Source: Nitrospinota bacterium
GTDB taxonomy: Bacteria > Nitrospinota_A > UBA7883 > JACRLM01
Length of the DNA: 64,000 bases
Assembly (NCBI GenBank): GCA_016235255.1
Contig: JACRLM010000063.1
Coordinates: forward strand, 1-64,000
Direction: 5' to 3'
Shown: piece by piece, positions 54,492 to 63,701 of the stretch
How positions within the stretch are numbered: the stretch's first letter is position 1
Layout of the letters: the number at the start of each line of letters is the position of its first letter
Made by a program: the position numbers and the translations under genes
The notes under the pieces: model-generated
What the model was told of the DNA's origin: nothing
Databases searched by the model: none
The model's input: only the letters and a program-made list of their open reading frames with translations

Positions 54492-54622
54492 GGCGCAGTA
54501 TTCCGGATTTCATTCCATTGTACGCCAAAACGCGGAGGCGGGCAGGCGGCCGGAATTCAAGGCCCCTTCTTGCGCGAAGACGGGGCCTTGAGCAAACAAT
54601 TACGCTGGAAGCGGATGCGCCC

Positions 54623-55654
54623 TCAATGGCCCCCCGGCGCGCCCAGCTTGATGACTTTGAGTACGTCGGGATTCTCCTCGCCTCCCGCGGAGAGTATCGC
54701 CACCGCTCCTTTGTCTATAGCCCTGAAGATCGCATGGTCAACAATAATATAGTCGGCCTTGGTGTTGATCTTCATCTCCACTATGGCGGAGCCCCCCGGA
54801 GGCACCACAGTGGTCTGGATATTCCTGTGGGGTTCCGAACCGATCGCCCCTTCGGGATACACCACGTCGAATATCTCGCCTATCACGTGGAAAGCGGAGG
54901 TGAGGTTCGGCCCGCCGTTGCCGACAAACAGCCGGACTGTTTCGCCCACTTTAGTTTCCATTTTGCCGGCGCTTCCAAACGCGTTAAAAAGGATATACTC
55001 CGGCTGCTCGGCCAGCGCCTTTTCCTTGGAGAAAGGCTGCAGCCCCTTGTCCCCCCTCTTGCCGGCGGGATAGAAGTCGCCCTGCATCACGTAATATTCC
55101 CTGTCCACCTTGGGCAGCCCTTTCTCAGGCTGTACGAGCACCAAGCCGTACATGCCGTTGGCCACATGGGTCGGAATATGCGGCGTGGCGCAATGATAAA
55201 CGTAAAGTCCCGGGTTTAACGCCTTCCACGCGAATCCTGTCTGTCCTCCGGGAAGAGTCTGGCTCAGCTTTGCGGCTCCCCCCTGCCCGTTTACGGAGTG
55301 CAGGTCTATGGAATGGACATTCTTGCTGTCCGCGCTGTTCTTAAGGTGAAACTCCACAGTGTCGCCCACTCTCACCCGGAAGAAAGGCCCAGGCACCGTG
55401 CCGCCGAAAGTCCAGAACATGTAGTCCACCGCTTCGCCGGTCAGCGGGTGCTTTAACTGCCCCACTTTCTCCGACATCTCCAGATCCACAATTACTGTGG
55501 CGGGTTTGGAGCGGGTGATGGGTGGAGGAACCATCGGCGCGGTGGTCAACACCGCTTGCTCCCCGGCGGCTTGGGCGGCCCATGGGCCTCCGGTCACCGC
55601 AAATCCAGTCATAGCAAAAGCGAGAAAAGCTTTCTTCTTCCATCCGCTGATCAT
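54623..55654 (-). CDS. nirK: copper-containing nitrite reductase (NirK, AniA-like class)
   Basis: 343 residues with a signal peptide (about 1-30). Two cupredoxin domains with all ligands: type 1 copper by His114, Cys155, His163 and Met168 ([18 protein letters not shown]), type 2 copper by His119, His154 and His307, plus catalytic Asp117 and His256. The short loop between Cys155 and His163 is like that of AniA/class II enzymes. Reduces nitrite to nitric oxide in the periplasm. A cytochrome c gene precedes it by 60 bases and probably supplies electrons. Confidence 0.96.
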   Translation of the reverse strand: MISGWKKKAFLAFAMTGFAVTGGPWAAQAAGEQAVLTTAPMVPPPITRSKPATVIVDLEMSEKVGQLKHPLTGEAVDYMFWTFGGTVPGPFFRVRVGDTVEFHLKNSADSKNVHSIDLHSVNGQGGAAKLSQTLPGGQTGFAWKALNPGLYVYHCATPHIPTHVANGMYGLVLVQPEKGLPKVDREYYVMQGDFYPAGKRGDKGLQPFSKEKALAEQPEYILFNAFGSAGKMETKVGETVRLFVGNGGPNLTSAFHVIGEIFDVVYPEGAIGSEPHRNIQTTVVPPGGSAIVEMKINTKADYIIVDHAIFRAIDKGAVAILSAGGEENPDVLKVIKLGAPGGH

Positions 55655-55714
55655 GTTAATGTCCCCCTATCAATACAGGTGAAACTGCCGGTTTCCACCA
55701 TTGCCCGCTTTAAA

Positions 55715-56191
55715 TTACCTGGAAGCGCCGTTTTTCCTCAAAGACCTGATAAAGCTTACCAACTGCCAGCATTCCTCCTGGCTTATCATGTCCCCGAAAG
55801 CCATCATGCCCATGTCCGTGCCTTGGGCTATAGACCAGTAAATTTCACCGTCCGTCCTGGCCTCATGCCACCCGTAATTGTCCTGCCCGGTGAAATCCCT
55901 GGGCGGAGGGTTGAACGATTCGGCAAGCTGTCCGTCGCCTTTCCCTTCGGCGCCATGGCAGCTTGCGCAGGCGCCTTTTCCCAGGTAAAGCTCCCTGCCT
56001 TTGGCGATGACGCCCGCATCTTGCGGCAAAGGATTTGTAAGCGCCTGGGCCTCGCCCATCTTGTCCGCCGGTACGCGCGGAGCGACCACGGCTTCGCGGC
56101 TCGGTTTTTCCGCAAACGCGGCTGAGCCGGGCAAAAAGAGTATGGATAAAACGCCGATGAAAAGAAATAAGAAGATGTTGTTGCGTGTCAT
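55715..56191 (-). CDS. exported class I cytochrome c
   Basis: 158 residues with a signal peptide (about 1-27). A single haem site CASCHGAEGKGDG and probable distal Met in TDMGMMAFGDMIS. The RDFTGQDNYGWHEARTDGEIYWSIAQGTDMGM stretch resembles cytochromes tied to nitrite/nitric oxide or oxidase donors. Start ATG 56191 has GGGGAG upstream. First gene of the unit with nirK. Confidence 0.92.
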   Translation of the reverse strand: MTRNNIFLFLFIGVLSILFLPGSAAFAEKPSREAVVAPRVPADKMGEAQALTNPLPQDAGVIAKGRELYLGKGACASCHGAEGKGDGQLAESFNPPPRDFTGQDNYGWHEARTDGEIYWSIAQGTDMGMMAFGDMISQEECWQLVSFIRSLRKNGASR

Positions 56192-56286
56192 AATACTCCC
56201 CCCATCCATTCATTTGCCGAAGGGGGGGAATGTATCGCCTGGCGGGTTGTTGGATTGGGCCAGGCAAAAACGCCGGGGAAAAAACA

Positions 56287-56315
56287 TGTATAAGCTTTCC
56301 CCCTCTTGAAATCAA
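56287..56315 (-). promoter_or_regulatory. promoter of the cytochrome c-nirK unit
   Basis: On the minus strand: TTGATT (56310-56315), 17-base spacer, TATACA (56287-56292). Start near 56280, giving an 89-base leader before the cytochrome ATG. The -35 box lies inside a palindrome TTGATTTCAA (56306-56315). Confidence 0.55.
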
Positions 56316-56333
56316 CAGTAGCACGGGGGAAAG
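56295..56333. repeat. inverted repeat over the cytochrome/nirK promoter
   Basis: Perfect 9-bp arms CTTTCCCCC (56295-56303) and GGGGGAAAG (56325-56333) with a 21-base centre. One arm lies in the promoter spacer, the other just upstream of the -35 box. Probable regulator binding site or stem; no T-run follows, so it is not an intrinsic terminator. Confidence 0.6.
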
Positions 56334-56463
56334 GAGAATAAAATGATATAAGTCATAAACGGATTTTAGAGAATAGCAATAAAAATATTACTTAAGCCCG
56401 CGCCATCCGCTCCGCCGCATCAATCGTTTGAAACCGCCGGGGCGGCTTTAGTAGAATAATCAC

Positions 56464-56757
56464 ATGGAAAACGTTAAGGCCAATGCGTTCGTCTCCGGCC
56501 TGGTGCAGGGAGTCTTTTTCCGTGCCACCACATCCGAGGAGGCCAACAGGATCGGCGGGCTTTCCGGCTGGGTGAGGAACCTTCCGGACGGCAGGGTGGA
56601 GGTGATGTGCGAGGGGCCCAAGGAGAAGGTGGAGCGGCTTGTCGCCTGGCTTTGGCATGGCCCCCCCATGGCGCGGGTGGACAATGTGGAGGTCAAATGG
56701 GGCGACGCCACCGGGGATTATCAGGGATTTTCCGTGGCGTACCGCAGGGGTTTTTGA
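56464..56757 (+). CDS. acyP: acylphosphatase
   Basis: 97 residues. NAFVSGLVQGVFFRATTSEEANRIGGLSGWVRNLPDGRVEVMCEG shows the catalytic Arg and Asn of the family. Hydrolyses acyl phosphates. Monocistronic, with its own small intergenic regions on both sides. Confidence 0.95.
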   Translation: MENVKANAFVSGLVQGVFFRATTSEEANRIGGLSGWVRNLPDGRVEVMCEGPKEKVERLVAWLWHGPPMARVDNVEVKWGDATGDYQGFSVAYRRGF

Positions 56758-56838
56758 CCGGTTGCGTGGACATCCGTCCATTTTCCCCATCTAATCAATG
56801 CAGTTCACCGGCAATAAGTTCCGTTCGCCGAAAGCGTG

Positions 56839-56867
56839 TTGAGATAATTCCTGCATACTCCTATCTT
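56839..56867 (+). promoter_or_regulatory. candidate promoter before the 56.9-kb hairpin
   Basis: TTGAGA (56839-56844), 17-base spacer, TATCTT (56862-56867). Would start a transcript near 56874 that ends at the U-tract at 56992, giving an RNA of about 120 bases. Confidence 0.4.
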
Positions 56868-56873
56868 ATAGTT

Positions 56874-56992
56874 GAAGGGCGGTAAGCCCCCATAAGGAAG
56901 CGCCGAAGGCGCGGTTTCGCGGGACATATAAAAATAACCCGGCCGGGGAATGGGGATTTCCTGGAAGCGAAATCAGTCTTCGGCGTTTTTTT
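56874..56992 (+). ncRNA. candidate small structured RNA or long terminator hairpin
   Basis: CGCCGAAG (56901-56908) pairs with CTTCGGCG (56978-56985); GGTTTCGC (56913-56920) pairs with GCGAAATC (56967-56974) with one G-U and only a small internal loop between. AAGGAAG before the stem can pair with the seven T that follow it (56986-56992). The loop of about 46 bases holds CCCGGCCGGG. This is much larger than an ordinary terminator. It may be an sRNA or the acyP 3' end. Confidence 0.45.
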
Positions 56993-57698
56993 ATTCTTCC
57001 AGTCCCAGCCTGGCCTTAAGCTCCTTGAAATATTTCCTCCCCACCGGAACCGGCTGCGCGCATCCTTCCACCACGGCAGAATACCTGCCGCCCGGCTCGA
57101 TATGGACGCTTTTCACCGTGGACAGCCGGACAATGGCGCTTCTGTGGACCCGCATAAAATCCGCCGGGAGCCGCTTTTCAAGGAAGTCCATCCGCCTGGA
57201 GCATAGTTTTACGCCTCCCGCGCGCATGACAAGCTCGCTGTAATCCCCCGCGCTCCTTATCATCAGCACCCCCTCCACCGGCACAGGCGTGATCCCCCCG
57301 CGCTCTTTAACGAGTATCGTTGCGATGGCGGGGCTTTTGTCCGGCGATGGCTCCGGTACGCGGGACACCGCCAGCGCCAGCCGCTCCTGGGAAAACGGCT
57401 TCACAAGATAGTCCCTCGCCCCAAGCTCGAAAGCCTCCAGGGCGTGTTCCGGATAGGCGGTGGTGATGATGGTCTCGAAAGGTTCGGACAAAAATTCCTT
57501 TAAAAGCGCAAGTCCCGATTCCCCCATGATATTAAGGTCGAGGAACAGGATGTCCAGCCCTTTTGAAAGCCGTTCCCGCGCTTGCCCGATGGACGCCGCT
57601 CTGTCCAGCGACTGGATGTTCAAACCATCCACGCGCCGGAGCATCTTCTCAAGCTGGCGCGCCGCCGCCGGCTCGTCTTCCACGATCACTATCCTCAT
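56991..57698 (-). CDS. LytTR-family response regulator
   Basis: 235 residues. Receiver domain (about 1-115) with phospho-acceptor Asp in ILFLDLNIMGESG and Lys in YLVKPF; LytTR DNA-binding domain (about 130-230: VPVEGVLMIRSAGDYSELVM, FMRVHRSAIVRL). Overlaps the upstream sensor kinase by four bases, so it is that kinase's partner. Confidence 0.95.
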   Translation of the reverse strand: MRIVIVEDEPAAARQLEKMLRRVDGLNIQSLDRAASIGQARERLSKGLDILFLDLNIMGESGLALLKEFLSEPFETIITTAYPEHALEAFELGARDYLVKPFSQERLALAVSRVPEPSPDKSPAIATILVKERGGITPVPVEGVLMIRSAGDYSELVMRAGGVKLCSRRMDFLEKRLPADFMRVHRSAIVRLSTVKSVHIEPGGRYSAVVEGCAQPVPVGRKYFKELKARLGLEE

Positions 57699-58777
57699 GC
57701 CTTCTCCCAGGGGATTTCTATGACCGCCTCGTAATGGCCGTCGTCCTTCCTGCCATGGCTGAATTGAAAGCCGGTCCCGTACGCAAGTTCAAGCCGGGAG
57801 CGCACATAGCGTCCCCCGGCGCCGCCGGTCTCATCTCCCGCCTCGGGAGGGGAACCGTCGTCATTGACGGTGAACTTTATCCTGTCCACCGCCTCCATCG
57901 TCACGCGCACTTCGCCGCTCTTTTTTCCGGCAAAGCCGTGCTTGAAGGAGTTTTCCACCAGCGTGAAAAGGATCAGCGGCGGCATGCGTATGGCCACGTC
58001 CCGCATGCCGTCAATCCGCAAGGTGAAGTCCCCCTCGAACCGCTGGTTCATCACCGCCACATAGTCCTCTATTATGTCCATCTCCTCCTTGACGGTGATC
58101 CTTTCCATTGACGAGTAGGTGATGACCCTGCGCAAAAGCGACGTGAGGTTTAGCAGCATGTTCTCGGCGGTCTTCGGGGAGTCCTCGATATAGGCCCGCA
58201 CGGCGTTGAGGCTGTTGAGCAGGAAATGGGGCTGGATAAGGTTTTTCAGGGTCTGTGTCTCCAGCCACAGGGCGCGCTGGCGCTGGTCCGCCGCTTCCAG
58301 GGCGGCGCCGATCAGCCGCTCGTAGAACACTATCCCCCCGGCGAAAAGGAAAGCCCTCCCCATGGACACGCCGAGGATATACGGCGCGATGGCAGAATAA
58401 TCAAAGGCCGGCCCGATCATGGAAAGCTCCGAAATCCTCATGGGCGCGTCCACTAAAAGCGCGGCGGGGATCCACAAAAGGAGCAGATGCTTGACCAGGG
58501 GCCATTTCCACCTGTCCGGCCCCCACCATCGCAGGCTGGAAAGGAACCGGGTGAGCCCATAGCAGATAAAGCCGATCATCACCGCCCCCACAGCCACCTG
58601 GAAGGAAAGGCGCAGTATCCCCACTTCGGCGCCGGGGAAAAAAAGGAACTGCACCAGATGCGGCGCCAGCCCCACAATACAGACCGTGAGGGGAAGGGCT
58701 GCCAGGTAAAACTGCCTGTCCCGGGACTCCACGGGGCGCCTGGCCCATTTTATTAGATAAGTCTGTTCGCCGTTCAT
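57695..58777 (-). CDS. LytS-type sensor histidine kinase
   Basis: 360 residues with four or more membrane helices in the first 160 residues, then a His_kinase domain (TLKNLIQPHFLLNSLNAVRAYI, catalytic His in QPHF) and HATPase (LVENSFKHGFAGK). No obvious periplasmic sensor domain, so it probably senses the membrane or a ligand within it. Confidence 0.92.
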   Translation of the reverse strand: MNGEQTYLIKWARRPVESRDRQFYLAALPLTVCIVGLAPHLVQFLFFPGAEVGILRLSFQVAVGAVMIGFICYGLTRFLSSLRWWGPDRWKWPLVKHLLLLWIPAALLVDAPMRISELSMIGPAFDYSAIAPYILGVSMGRAFLFAGGIVFYERLIGAALEAADQRQRALWLETQTLKNLIQPHFLLNSLNAVRAYIEDSPKTAENMLLNLTSLLRRVITYSSMERITVKEEMDIIEDYVAVMNQRFEGDFTLRIDGMRDVAIRMPPLILFTLVENSFKHGFAGKKSGEVRVTMEAVDRIKFTVNDDGSPPEAGDETGGAGGRYVRSRLELAYGTGFQFSHGRKDDGHYEAVIEIPWEKA

Positions 58778-58845
58778 CGAGCGGGACCGTGGCGCAATCC
58801 AGCCGCTTTGGAGATGAACCGCAACTCTTTTCTCATGCCGTTTTG

Positions 58846-58875
58846 TTGGTTATGGACAGCTTTATTAATTATACT
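58846..58875 (+). promoter_or_regulatory. candidate promoter of the GT4 gene
   Basis: TTGGTT (58846-58851), 18-base spacer, TATACT (58870-58875). Its location between a possible upstream start at 58808 and ATG 58925 favours the later start. Confidence 0.5.
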
Positions 58876-58924
58876 AGCTTTGTTTGTCTGTCCGGCGTCC
58901 CACTTGAATATTGCTTGGAATCCA

Positions 58925-60430
58925 ATGGCAACAGGCCCGATTAAAATAGTCAACTGCCTCACATGGGGCGTGGAGGCCGGAAACGGCATCGCCCGGATGG
59001 ACTCGATCCTTTACCGCTTTCTGGACAAGTCCCGTTTCCAGATGGTGATGGCCGTGCCCGCCGGGATCAATCCGGACCAGATGTCCTGCGATCCGTCCAT
59101 CCCCTACGTTTACACCGGCGAAGAAGACAGGTTTGGCGAGCTTGTGAAAATATTCTCCGGGGCGGACATAGTGCAATATTCCGGGGGATTCCAGCCGCTT
59201 GTGGCGGAAGCGGCTGCGGCCGCGCGTGTCCCGGCGCTAATAGAAGTGATGCACCATCTGGACGTGGGGCAGATTGACGACGGCATAGACGCCACCGTTT
59301 GCGCGTCACAGGCCGTGCGGCGCATGCAGCCGTTCCCGGAGCGGTGCGCCGTCATCCGCAACGGGATAGACATCGCCGCGTTTCCGTACCGTCCCAAGCC
59401 CGCTGACGGGAAGATCGTCATATTGCAGGCGTCCAACCGGATCAAGCCCACGTACAACCTCGACGAACTGGCGGACGGCATACTGCCGCTCGATCCGCGC
59501 ATAGAGCTTTGGATCGCAGGGCCGGGGCAGACAGGCCGTTCCACCGACCGCGTGAAATTCCTTGGGCTTGTGTCCGGCATGGCCGGGCTTTACGCCCAGG
59601 CCGACATGCTCGTGCTGCTTTCAAAAGTGGAGGCGTTCGGCCTTGTGGTGGCCGAGGCGATGGCAAGCGGCGTGATCCCCGTGGCATGGAACAAGGATGG
59701 CCCGGCGGAGATCATAAGCGGCGGGGTGGACGGATTCCTTGTTCCGCCGGACGACAGGAAGGGCGTGACGGAGGCCATCCGGCGCGCGGTGGGCATCCGT
59801 GGAACTGCGGATTGGGATAAGTTGCGCCGCGCCGCCCGGGAAAAAATCGAGAGGGAGTTTTCCGCCGAAAGGTACGCGGCCGGATACGGGGAGCTTTACG
59901 AAAAGATTGCGGAGAAAAAAGGGAGACGCAAAACACCTGGACCGCAGACCGCCCCCGCGCCCCCGGAGGCGGACGTGGCCGACGCCATCTTCCATTACCG
60001 GAAAGGGGAGTGGGACATGGTTGAAAAGTCGCTGGAAAAGCTGGCGGCGCGGCAATCACCCTTGACAAAGCCCGCCGTGGCCCAGGCCGCCGACCGCCTC
60101 GCCCGCCATGCCATTATCGAAGGGAAGCCCCAAGCAGCCAACGCTATCTACCAAAAACTATTCTCATCCGGCTTTAGGGACGCCGAATGGATGGGGATAT
60201 GGTTTAAGGTCTGTCCGAAGGACAGTCTTAACTTGTTCCCGCTGGACGATTTTATAGACACAGGGGGAGCGCCGCCGGAGGTTTACATGCTCTCCGCCGA
60301 AAGGGCGCTGGACAAGGGAAACGCTTCCGATGCGTTAAGGACATTGGAAAAAGGGGCGGGCCGTTATCCGGATTCCGCGGAAATCGTGGATACTCTCGCG
60401 CTGCTCAAGGCCAGGATGGAGGGGAAATGA
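58925..60430 (+). CDS. GT4-type glycosyltransferase with helical C-terminal repeats
   Basis: 501 residues. GT-B fold: KIVNCLTWGVEAGNGIARMD at the start, nucleotide-sugar domain with VEAFGLVVAEAMASGVIPVAWNKDGPAEII containing the EX7E motif. Residues about 360-500 hold helical repeats like TPRs (AIFHYRKGEWDMVEKSLEKLA, ALDKGNASDALRTLEKGAGRYPDSAEIVDTL). Sugar and acceptor unknown. An earlier in-frame start at 58808 would make a hydrophobic N-terminus from AT-rich promoter sequence and is disfavoured. Confidence 0.85.
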   Translation: MATGPIKIVNCLTWGVEAGNGIARMDSILYRFLDKSRFQMVMAVPAGINPDQMSCDPSIPYVYTGEEDRFGELVKIFSGADIVQYSGGFQPLVAEAAAAARVPALIEVMHHLDVGQIDDGIDATVCASQAVRRMQPFPERCAVIRNGIDIAAFPYRPKPADGKIVILQASNRIKPTYNLDELADGILPLDPRIELWIAGPGQTGRSTDRVKFLGLVSGMAGLYAQADMLVLLSKVEAFGLVVAEAMASGVIPVAWNKDGPAEIISGGVDGFLVPPDDRKGVTEAIRRAVGIRGTADWDKLRRAAREKIEREFSAERYAAGYGELYEKIAEKKGRRKTPGPQTAPAPPEADVADAIFHYRKGEWDMVEKSLEKLAARQSPLTKPAVAQAADRLARHAIIEGKPQAANAIYQKLFSSGFRDAEWMGIWFKVCPKDSLNLFPLDDFIDTGGAPPEVYMLSAERALDKGNASDALRTLEKGAGRYPDSAEIVDTLALLKARMEGK

Positions 60431-60442
60431 CAGCCGGGCGGC

Positions 60443-61708
60443 CTAGAATTTTTTGTTTCCTTCCACCGGCAGCTTGATTATAAAGGCGGTCCCTTCGCCT
60501 TCCTCGCTTTGAACGGTGATCTCGCCCCCGTGCTGCTTGATGATCTCGTAGCAGATATAAAGCCCCAACCCGGTGCCGACTCCCACCGGTTTGGTGGTGA
60601 AGAACGGATCGAATATCCTTGTCAGCTTCGCGTCCGATATGCCGCCGCCGTTGTCGTAAAAAGTGAGGATCAAATAGTCGGGAGTCCTTCCCCCTTCCGT
60701 CTCGTCCCCCTCGATCACCGTGGCGGAAACGTCTATCAGACCCTGGTAATTGTTGTCCCCGGATGACCGCATCTTTATCATCTTGTCGTTGATCGCGTCG
60801 GAGGCGTTGATCAGCAGGTTGACGAACACCTGCTCCAGCTTGGAAAAATGCCCCTTTATCTCCCTTATATTAAGGTAGTTCTCGCTGATCTGGACGTTCT
60901 TGCGAAGCTTGGCGCGCACAAGGTTGATGGCCTGGGTTATCACGTCGCGTATGTCCACCCGTTCGGTGAAGCTGTCCTCCCCCATATGGGCGTAGTGCTT
61001 TATCCCGGCCACTATTTTCTGAATCCGGTCCGTCCCTTTTAGCGCCTCCTCGATCATCTCCGGGAATTCGTTGAGGATGATGTTGCGCAGCGAATCGGCG
61101 TTGGCGGCGTTGGCAAGGTCTGCCATCCTCGGCTTGAGCCTTTTTATGTACTCGGCCATAAGCTGCAGGTTCGTGCGGATGAATGTGGTCGGGTTGTTTA
61201 TCTCATGGGCGATGCCGGTGCTCAAAAGGCCCACGGTGGCCATTTTTTCCGCCTGGAGCAGTTGCTGTGTGCGGGCTATCAGGTTCTCCGAAAGGGTCTT
61301 GCGCTCGAATACCCTGTTCACGGAGTGCAGGAACTGGTCCCTGTCCACGGGCTTGAGGATAAAATCGCTGGCGCCATACCTGATGGCCTCGATGAGGATC
61401 TCCATCGTGCCGTACCCGGTGATGACGATTATGTCCAGCTCCTTGTTGAACTCCCGGACTATCTTGATAAGTTCAAGCCCGCTTATCCCGGGCATCCGAA
61501 GGTCTGTGATTAAAAGGTCCCACCCCCCTTTTTTCAGCGTCTCGATGGCGGCCATCGCGTCATCGTGGATCGATGCCTTGTGCCCCCCCTTGTCCAGTAT
61601 TTTCTGCAAAAGGAGCGCAATCTCCTTTTCGTCGTCCACGATAAGGACGTTGCGCGGAATGACTTGCGCAGGGCTCATCAGATCTTCTTGCGCATGGCTG
61701 GTGGACAA
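60443..61708 (-). CDS. receiver-histidine kinase (REC-HK) signalling protein
   Basis: 421 residues, cytosolic. N-terminal receiver (Asp69 in LLITDLRMPGISG; Lys119), then a coiled linker and a kinase with GIAHEINNPTTF (His168), NLLINASDAI, DNGGGIS and GTGLGLYICYEI. The likely start is TTG 61708 (GGAG eight bases upstream); an ATG at 61678 is the alternative. A single-domain regulator gene lies 92 bases upstream. Confidence 0.9.
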   Translation of the reverse strand: MSTSHAQEDLMSPAQVIPRNVLIVDDEKEIALLLQKILDKGGHKASIHDDAMAAIETLKKGGWDLLITDLRMPGISGLELIKIVREFNKELDIIVITGYGTMEILIEAIRYGASDFILKPVDRDQFLHSVNRVFERKTLSENLIARTQQLLQAEKMATVGLLSTGIAHEINNPTTFIRTNLQLMAEYIKRLKPRMADLANAANADSLRNIILNEFPEMIEEALKGTDRIQKIVAGIKHYAHMGEDSFTERVDIRDVITQAINLVRAKLRKNVQISENYLNIREIKGHFSKLEQVFVNLLINASDAINDKMIKMRSSGDNNYQGLIDVSATVIEGDETEGGRTPDYLILTFYDNGGGISDAKLTRIFDPFFTTKPVGVGTGLGLYICYEIIKQHGGEITVQSEEGEGTAFIIKLPVEGNKKF

Positions 61709-61800
61709 GGCGTTATCTCCGTTGAGTTTGGGGCGCGGTCATCGGCGGCGCCATTTGTAAAAATATATCACAAAACGCGGGCAGGGCGATGAAAGCCTTG

Positions 61801-62265
61801 TTATGGCGCCTTTCCCGGCGGCAGGGTGACCACCACCAGCCAGAATTCATTCACTTCCCACAATGCCTGGACGAACATGTTAAAGTCCACCGGCTTTGTG
61901 ATGAACGCGTTCGCCCCAAGATTGTAGGAGCTCACCACATCACGCTCATGGCTGGAAGTGGTGAGCATGACCACAGGAATGAGCTTGAGGGAGTTGTCGC
62001 TCTTTATTTCCTTTAATGCCTGGATGCCGTCCATTTTCGGCATGTTTATGTCCAGCAGGATTATGTCCGGCCGGGGAGTGGAGTTTGCCGGGTATTTCCC
62101 GCGTTTCTTAAGGAAATCCATCGCTTCCGCCCCGTCGTTGACGATATGCAGCTCGTTTTTCAGCTTGTATTCGGCGAAAGCCCGCCGCGTCAACTCCTGG
62201 TCCGCCGGATTGTCCTCCGCCAGCAATATCACAGCGGCCTTGCTTCTCTCGCCTCTATCGATCAT
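61801..62265 (-). CDS. single-domain response regulator (Rcp1-like)
   Basis: 154 residues. Receiver only: LLAEDNPADQELTRRAF, phospho-acceptor Asp in IILLDINMPKMDG, LTTSSHERDVVSSYNLGANAFITKPV. The long loop after the second strand (KKRGKYPANSTPRPD) is typical of phytochrome-partner Rcp1-type regulators. Probably a phosphorelay carrier for the REC-HK below it. Confidence 0.92.
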   Translation of the reverse strand: MIDRGERSKAAVILLAEDNPADQELTRRAFAEYKLKNELHIVNDGAEAMDFLKKRGKYPANSTPRPDIILLDINMPKMDGIQALKEIKSDNSLKLIPVVMLTTSSHERDVVSSYNLGANAFITKPVDFNMFVQALWEVNEFWLVVVTLPPGKAP

Positions 62266-62445
62266 TCAAGCTCCTTGGCCGCCGGACGGATTTCATCAGG
62301 CGAAATGAACCGGAATCCTCTTTATTTTCAGGTCCGGGGCGCCCGAGGTTATTTCCCGGCCTTTCCGCCGTACCACAATTCCAATGCTACCACACCCGGA
62401 TGTTGAAGAATGATTCGCTTGTGGCGGCATTTCCCCCTCGCCCCC

Positions 62446-63075
62446 TCACTTTACCGGAATGTCTTTTATCTCTTTCCCCCAAGTCCTGTTTATGAAATCT
62501 TCCCTGCCTGAGCCTTTTTTGTACAGTTTGTAGCGCAGGGGGTTCTTTTTGTAATAATCCTGATGATAATCCTCCGCCGGATAGAATCCCGAGGCAGGTT
62601 CGACCTTCACCACAATCGGCTTTTTGAAATGGCCGGACTCCTGCAGCCGTTTTTTAGACTCCTCGGCCAGGCGCTTCTGCTCCGGGGTGTGATAGAAAAT
62701 CACCGGCCGGTATTGGGACCCGCTGTCGGCGAACTGGCCCCCCTCGTCCGTGGGGTCAATGTTCCTCCAGAAGACGTCCAGAATCTTCTCATAAGTCACC
62801 TTTTGGGGATCATAGGAGACGCGCACCGCTTCCACATGCCCCGTGGCGCCAGACGACACCTCCTCGTACGAAGGGTTCGGCTTTTTGCCTCCCGTGTATC
62901 CGGCGGCGACGGAGGTCACGCCGGGTGTGTTCTCAAAAGGGGGCTCCATGCACCAGAAACATCCCCCCGCGAACGTGGCGATTTCCATTTTATTCCCCGC
63001 CTTCTCACCGGCCGCCGCCGGCATGGCCATGATGATCAGCCATGCGATGGCCGGAAGAATTGTTTTTGTTTTCAT
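62446..63075 (-). CDS. msrA: exported peptide-methionine (S)-S-oxide reductase
   Basis: 209 residues with an N-terminal signal peptide (about 1-22). Catalytic GGCFWCMEPPF and GYTGG, with YHQDYYKKNP at the C-terminal side. Reduces methionine-S-sulfoxide in periplasmic proteins. 13 bases downstream of msrB. Confidence 0.95.
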   Translation of the reverse strand: MKTKTILPAIAWLIIMAMPAAAGEKAGNKMEIATFAGGCFWCMEPPFENTPGVTSVAAGYTGGKKPNPSYEEVSSGATGHVEAVRVSYDPQKVTYEKILDVFWRNIDPTDEGGQFADSGSQYRPVIFYHTPEQKRLAEESKKRLQESGHFKKPIVVKVEPASGFYPAEDYHQDYYKKNPLRYKLYKKGSGREDFINRTWGKEIKDIPVK

Positions 63076-63088
63076 TGCGCCGGCCGGT

Positions 63089-63589
63089 TCACTTCACTTC
63101 GAAAAGCTTGAGGTACTGGCCGTATCCTTCCTTTTCAAGGTCGCGGACCGGGATAAACCGCAATGCCGCCGAATTGATGCAATACCTCAGTCCGCCGGGC
63201 GCCGGGCCGTCGGTGAAAACGTGGCCAAGATGGCTGTCCGCCTGTTTGCCGCGCACCTCCACCCGTTCCATCAAATGGCTCTTGTCTGGTATCTCGATTA
63301 TATTCGGCTTTGCCAGCGGCTTGGTGAAGCTCGGCCAACCGGTGCCGGAGTCAAATTTGTCCAGGCTGGAAAAAAGCGGCTCCCCGGAGACTATGTCCAC
63401 GTAAATCCCCTGTTCCTTGTTGTTCCAGTACTGGTTTTTAAACGGCGCTTCGGTGCCGTTTCCCCGCACCACGCGGTACTGTTCGGGGGTGAGCCCTTCG
63501 CAAGTCCACTTGTCCGCCGGTTTCTTGGCTGCGCCGGAGTCAGCCATGGCTCCCGCCGCAATAAAAAGCGCGATTAGTGCGATTCGCAA
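63089..63589 (-). CDS. msrB: exported peptide-methionine (R)-S-oxide reductase
   Basis: 166 residues with a short signal peptide (about 1-16). [19 protein letters not shown] and the catalytic Cys in [11 protein letters not shown]. The two zinc CxxC pairs of many MsrB proteins are absent (LFSS instead of CxxC), the zinc-free type. With msrA it forms a complete envelope repair pair. Confidence 0.95.
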   Translation of the reverse strand: MRIALIALFIAAGAMADSGAAKKPADKWTCEGLTPEQYRVVRGNGTEAPFKNQYWNNKEQGIYVDIVSGEPLFSSLDKFDSGTGWPSFTKPLAKPNIIEIPDKSHLMERVEVRGKQADSHLGHVFTDGPAPGGLRYCINSAALRFIPVRDLEKEGYGQYLKLFEVK

Positions 63590-63701
63590 CTCTCATGTCT
63601 CCTAAACCTTTTGATTATCCATTATAGCGCTTTTCCACGCCCTTGATTTGCGTTCGATTTTACCTTTAACCCACCGCTGGATTACGCTTATCATATATCC
63701 G

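Noticed and set aside
56306..56315. TTGATTTCAA as an FNR/DNR box
   Set aside because: The FNR-type site needs TTGAT and ATCAA separated by four bases; here the halves are merged, so I list it only as part of the promoter.
56891..56915. Resemblance of AAGGAAGCGCC to the SRP RNA tip (GGAAGCAGCC)
   Set aside because: The conserved asymmetric loop and the matching opposite strand of SRP RNA are absent; the surrounding pairing is different.
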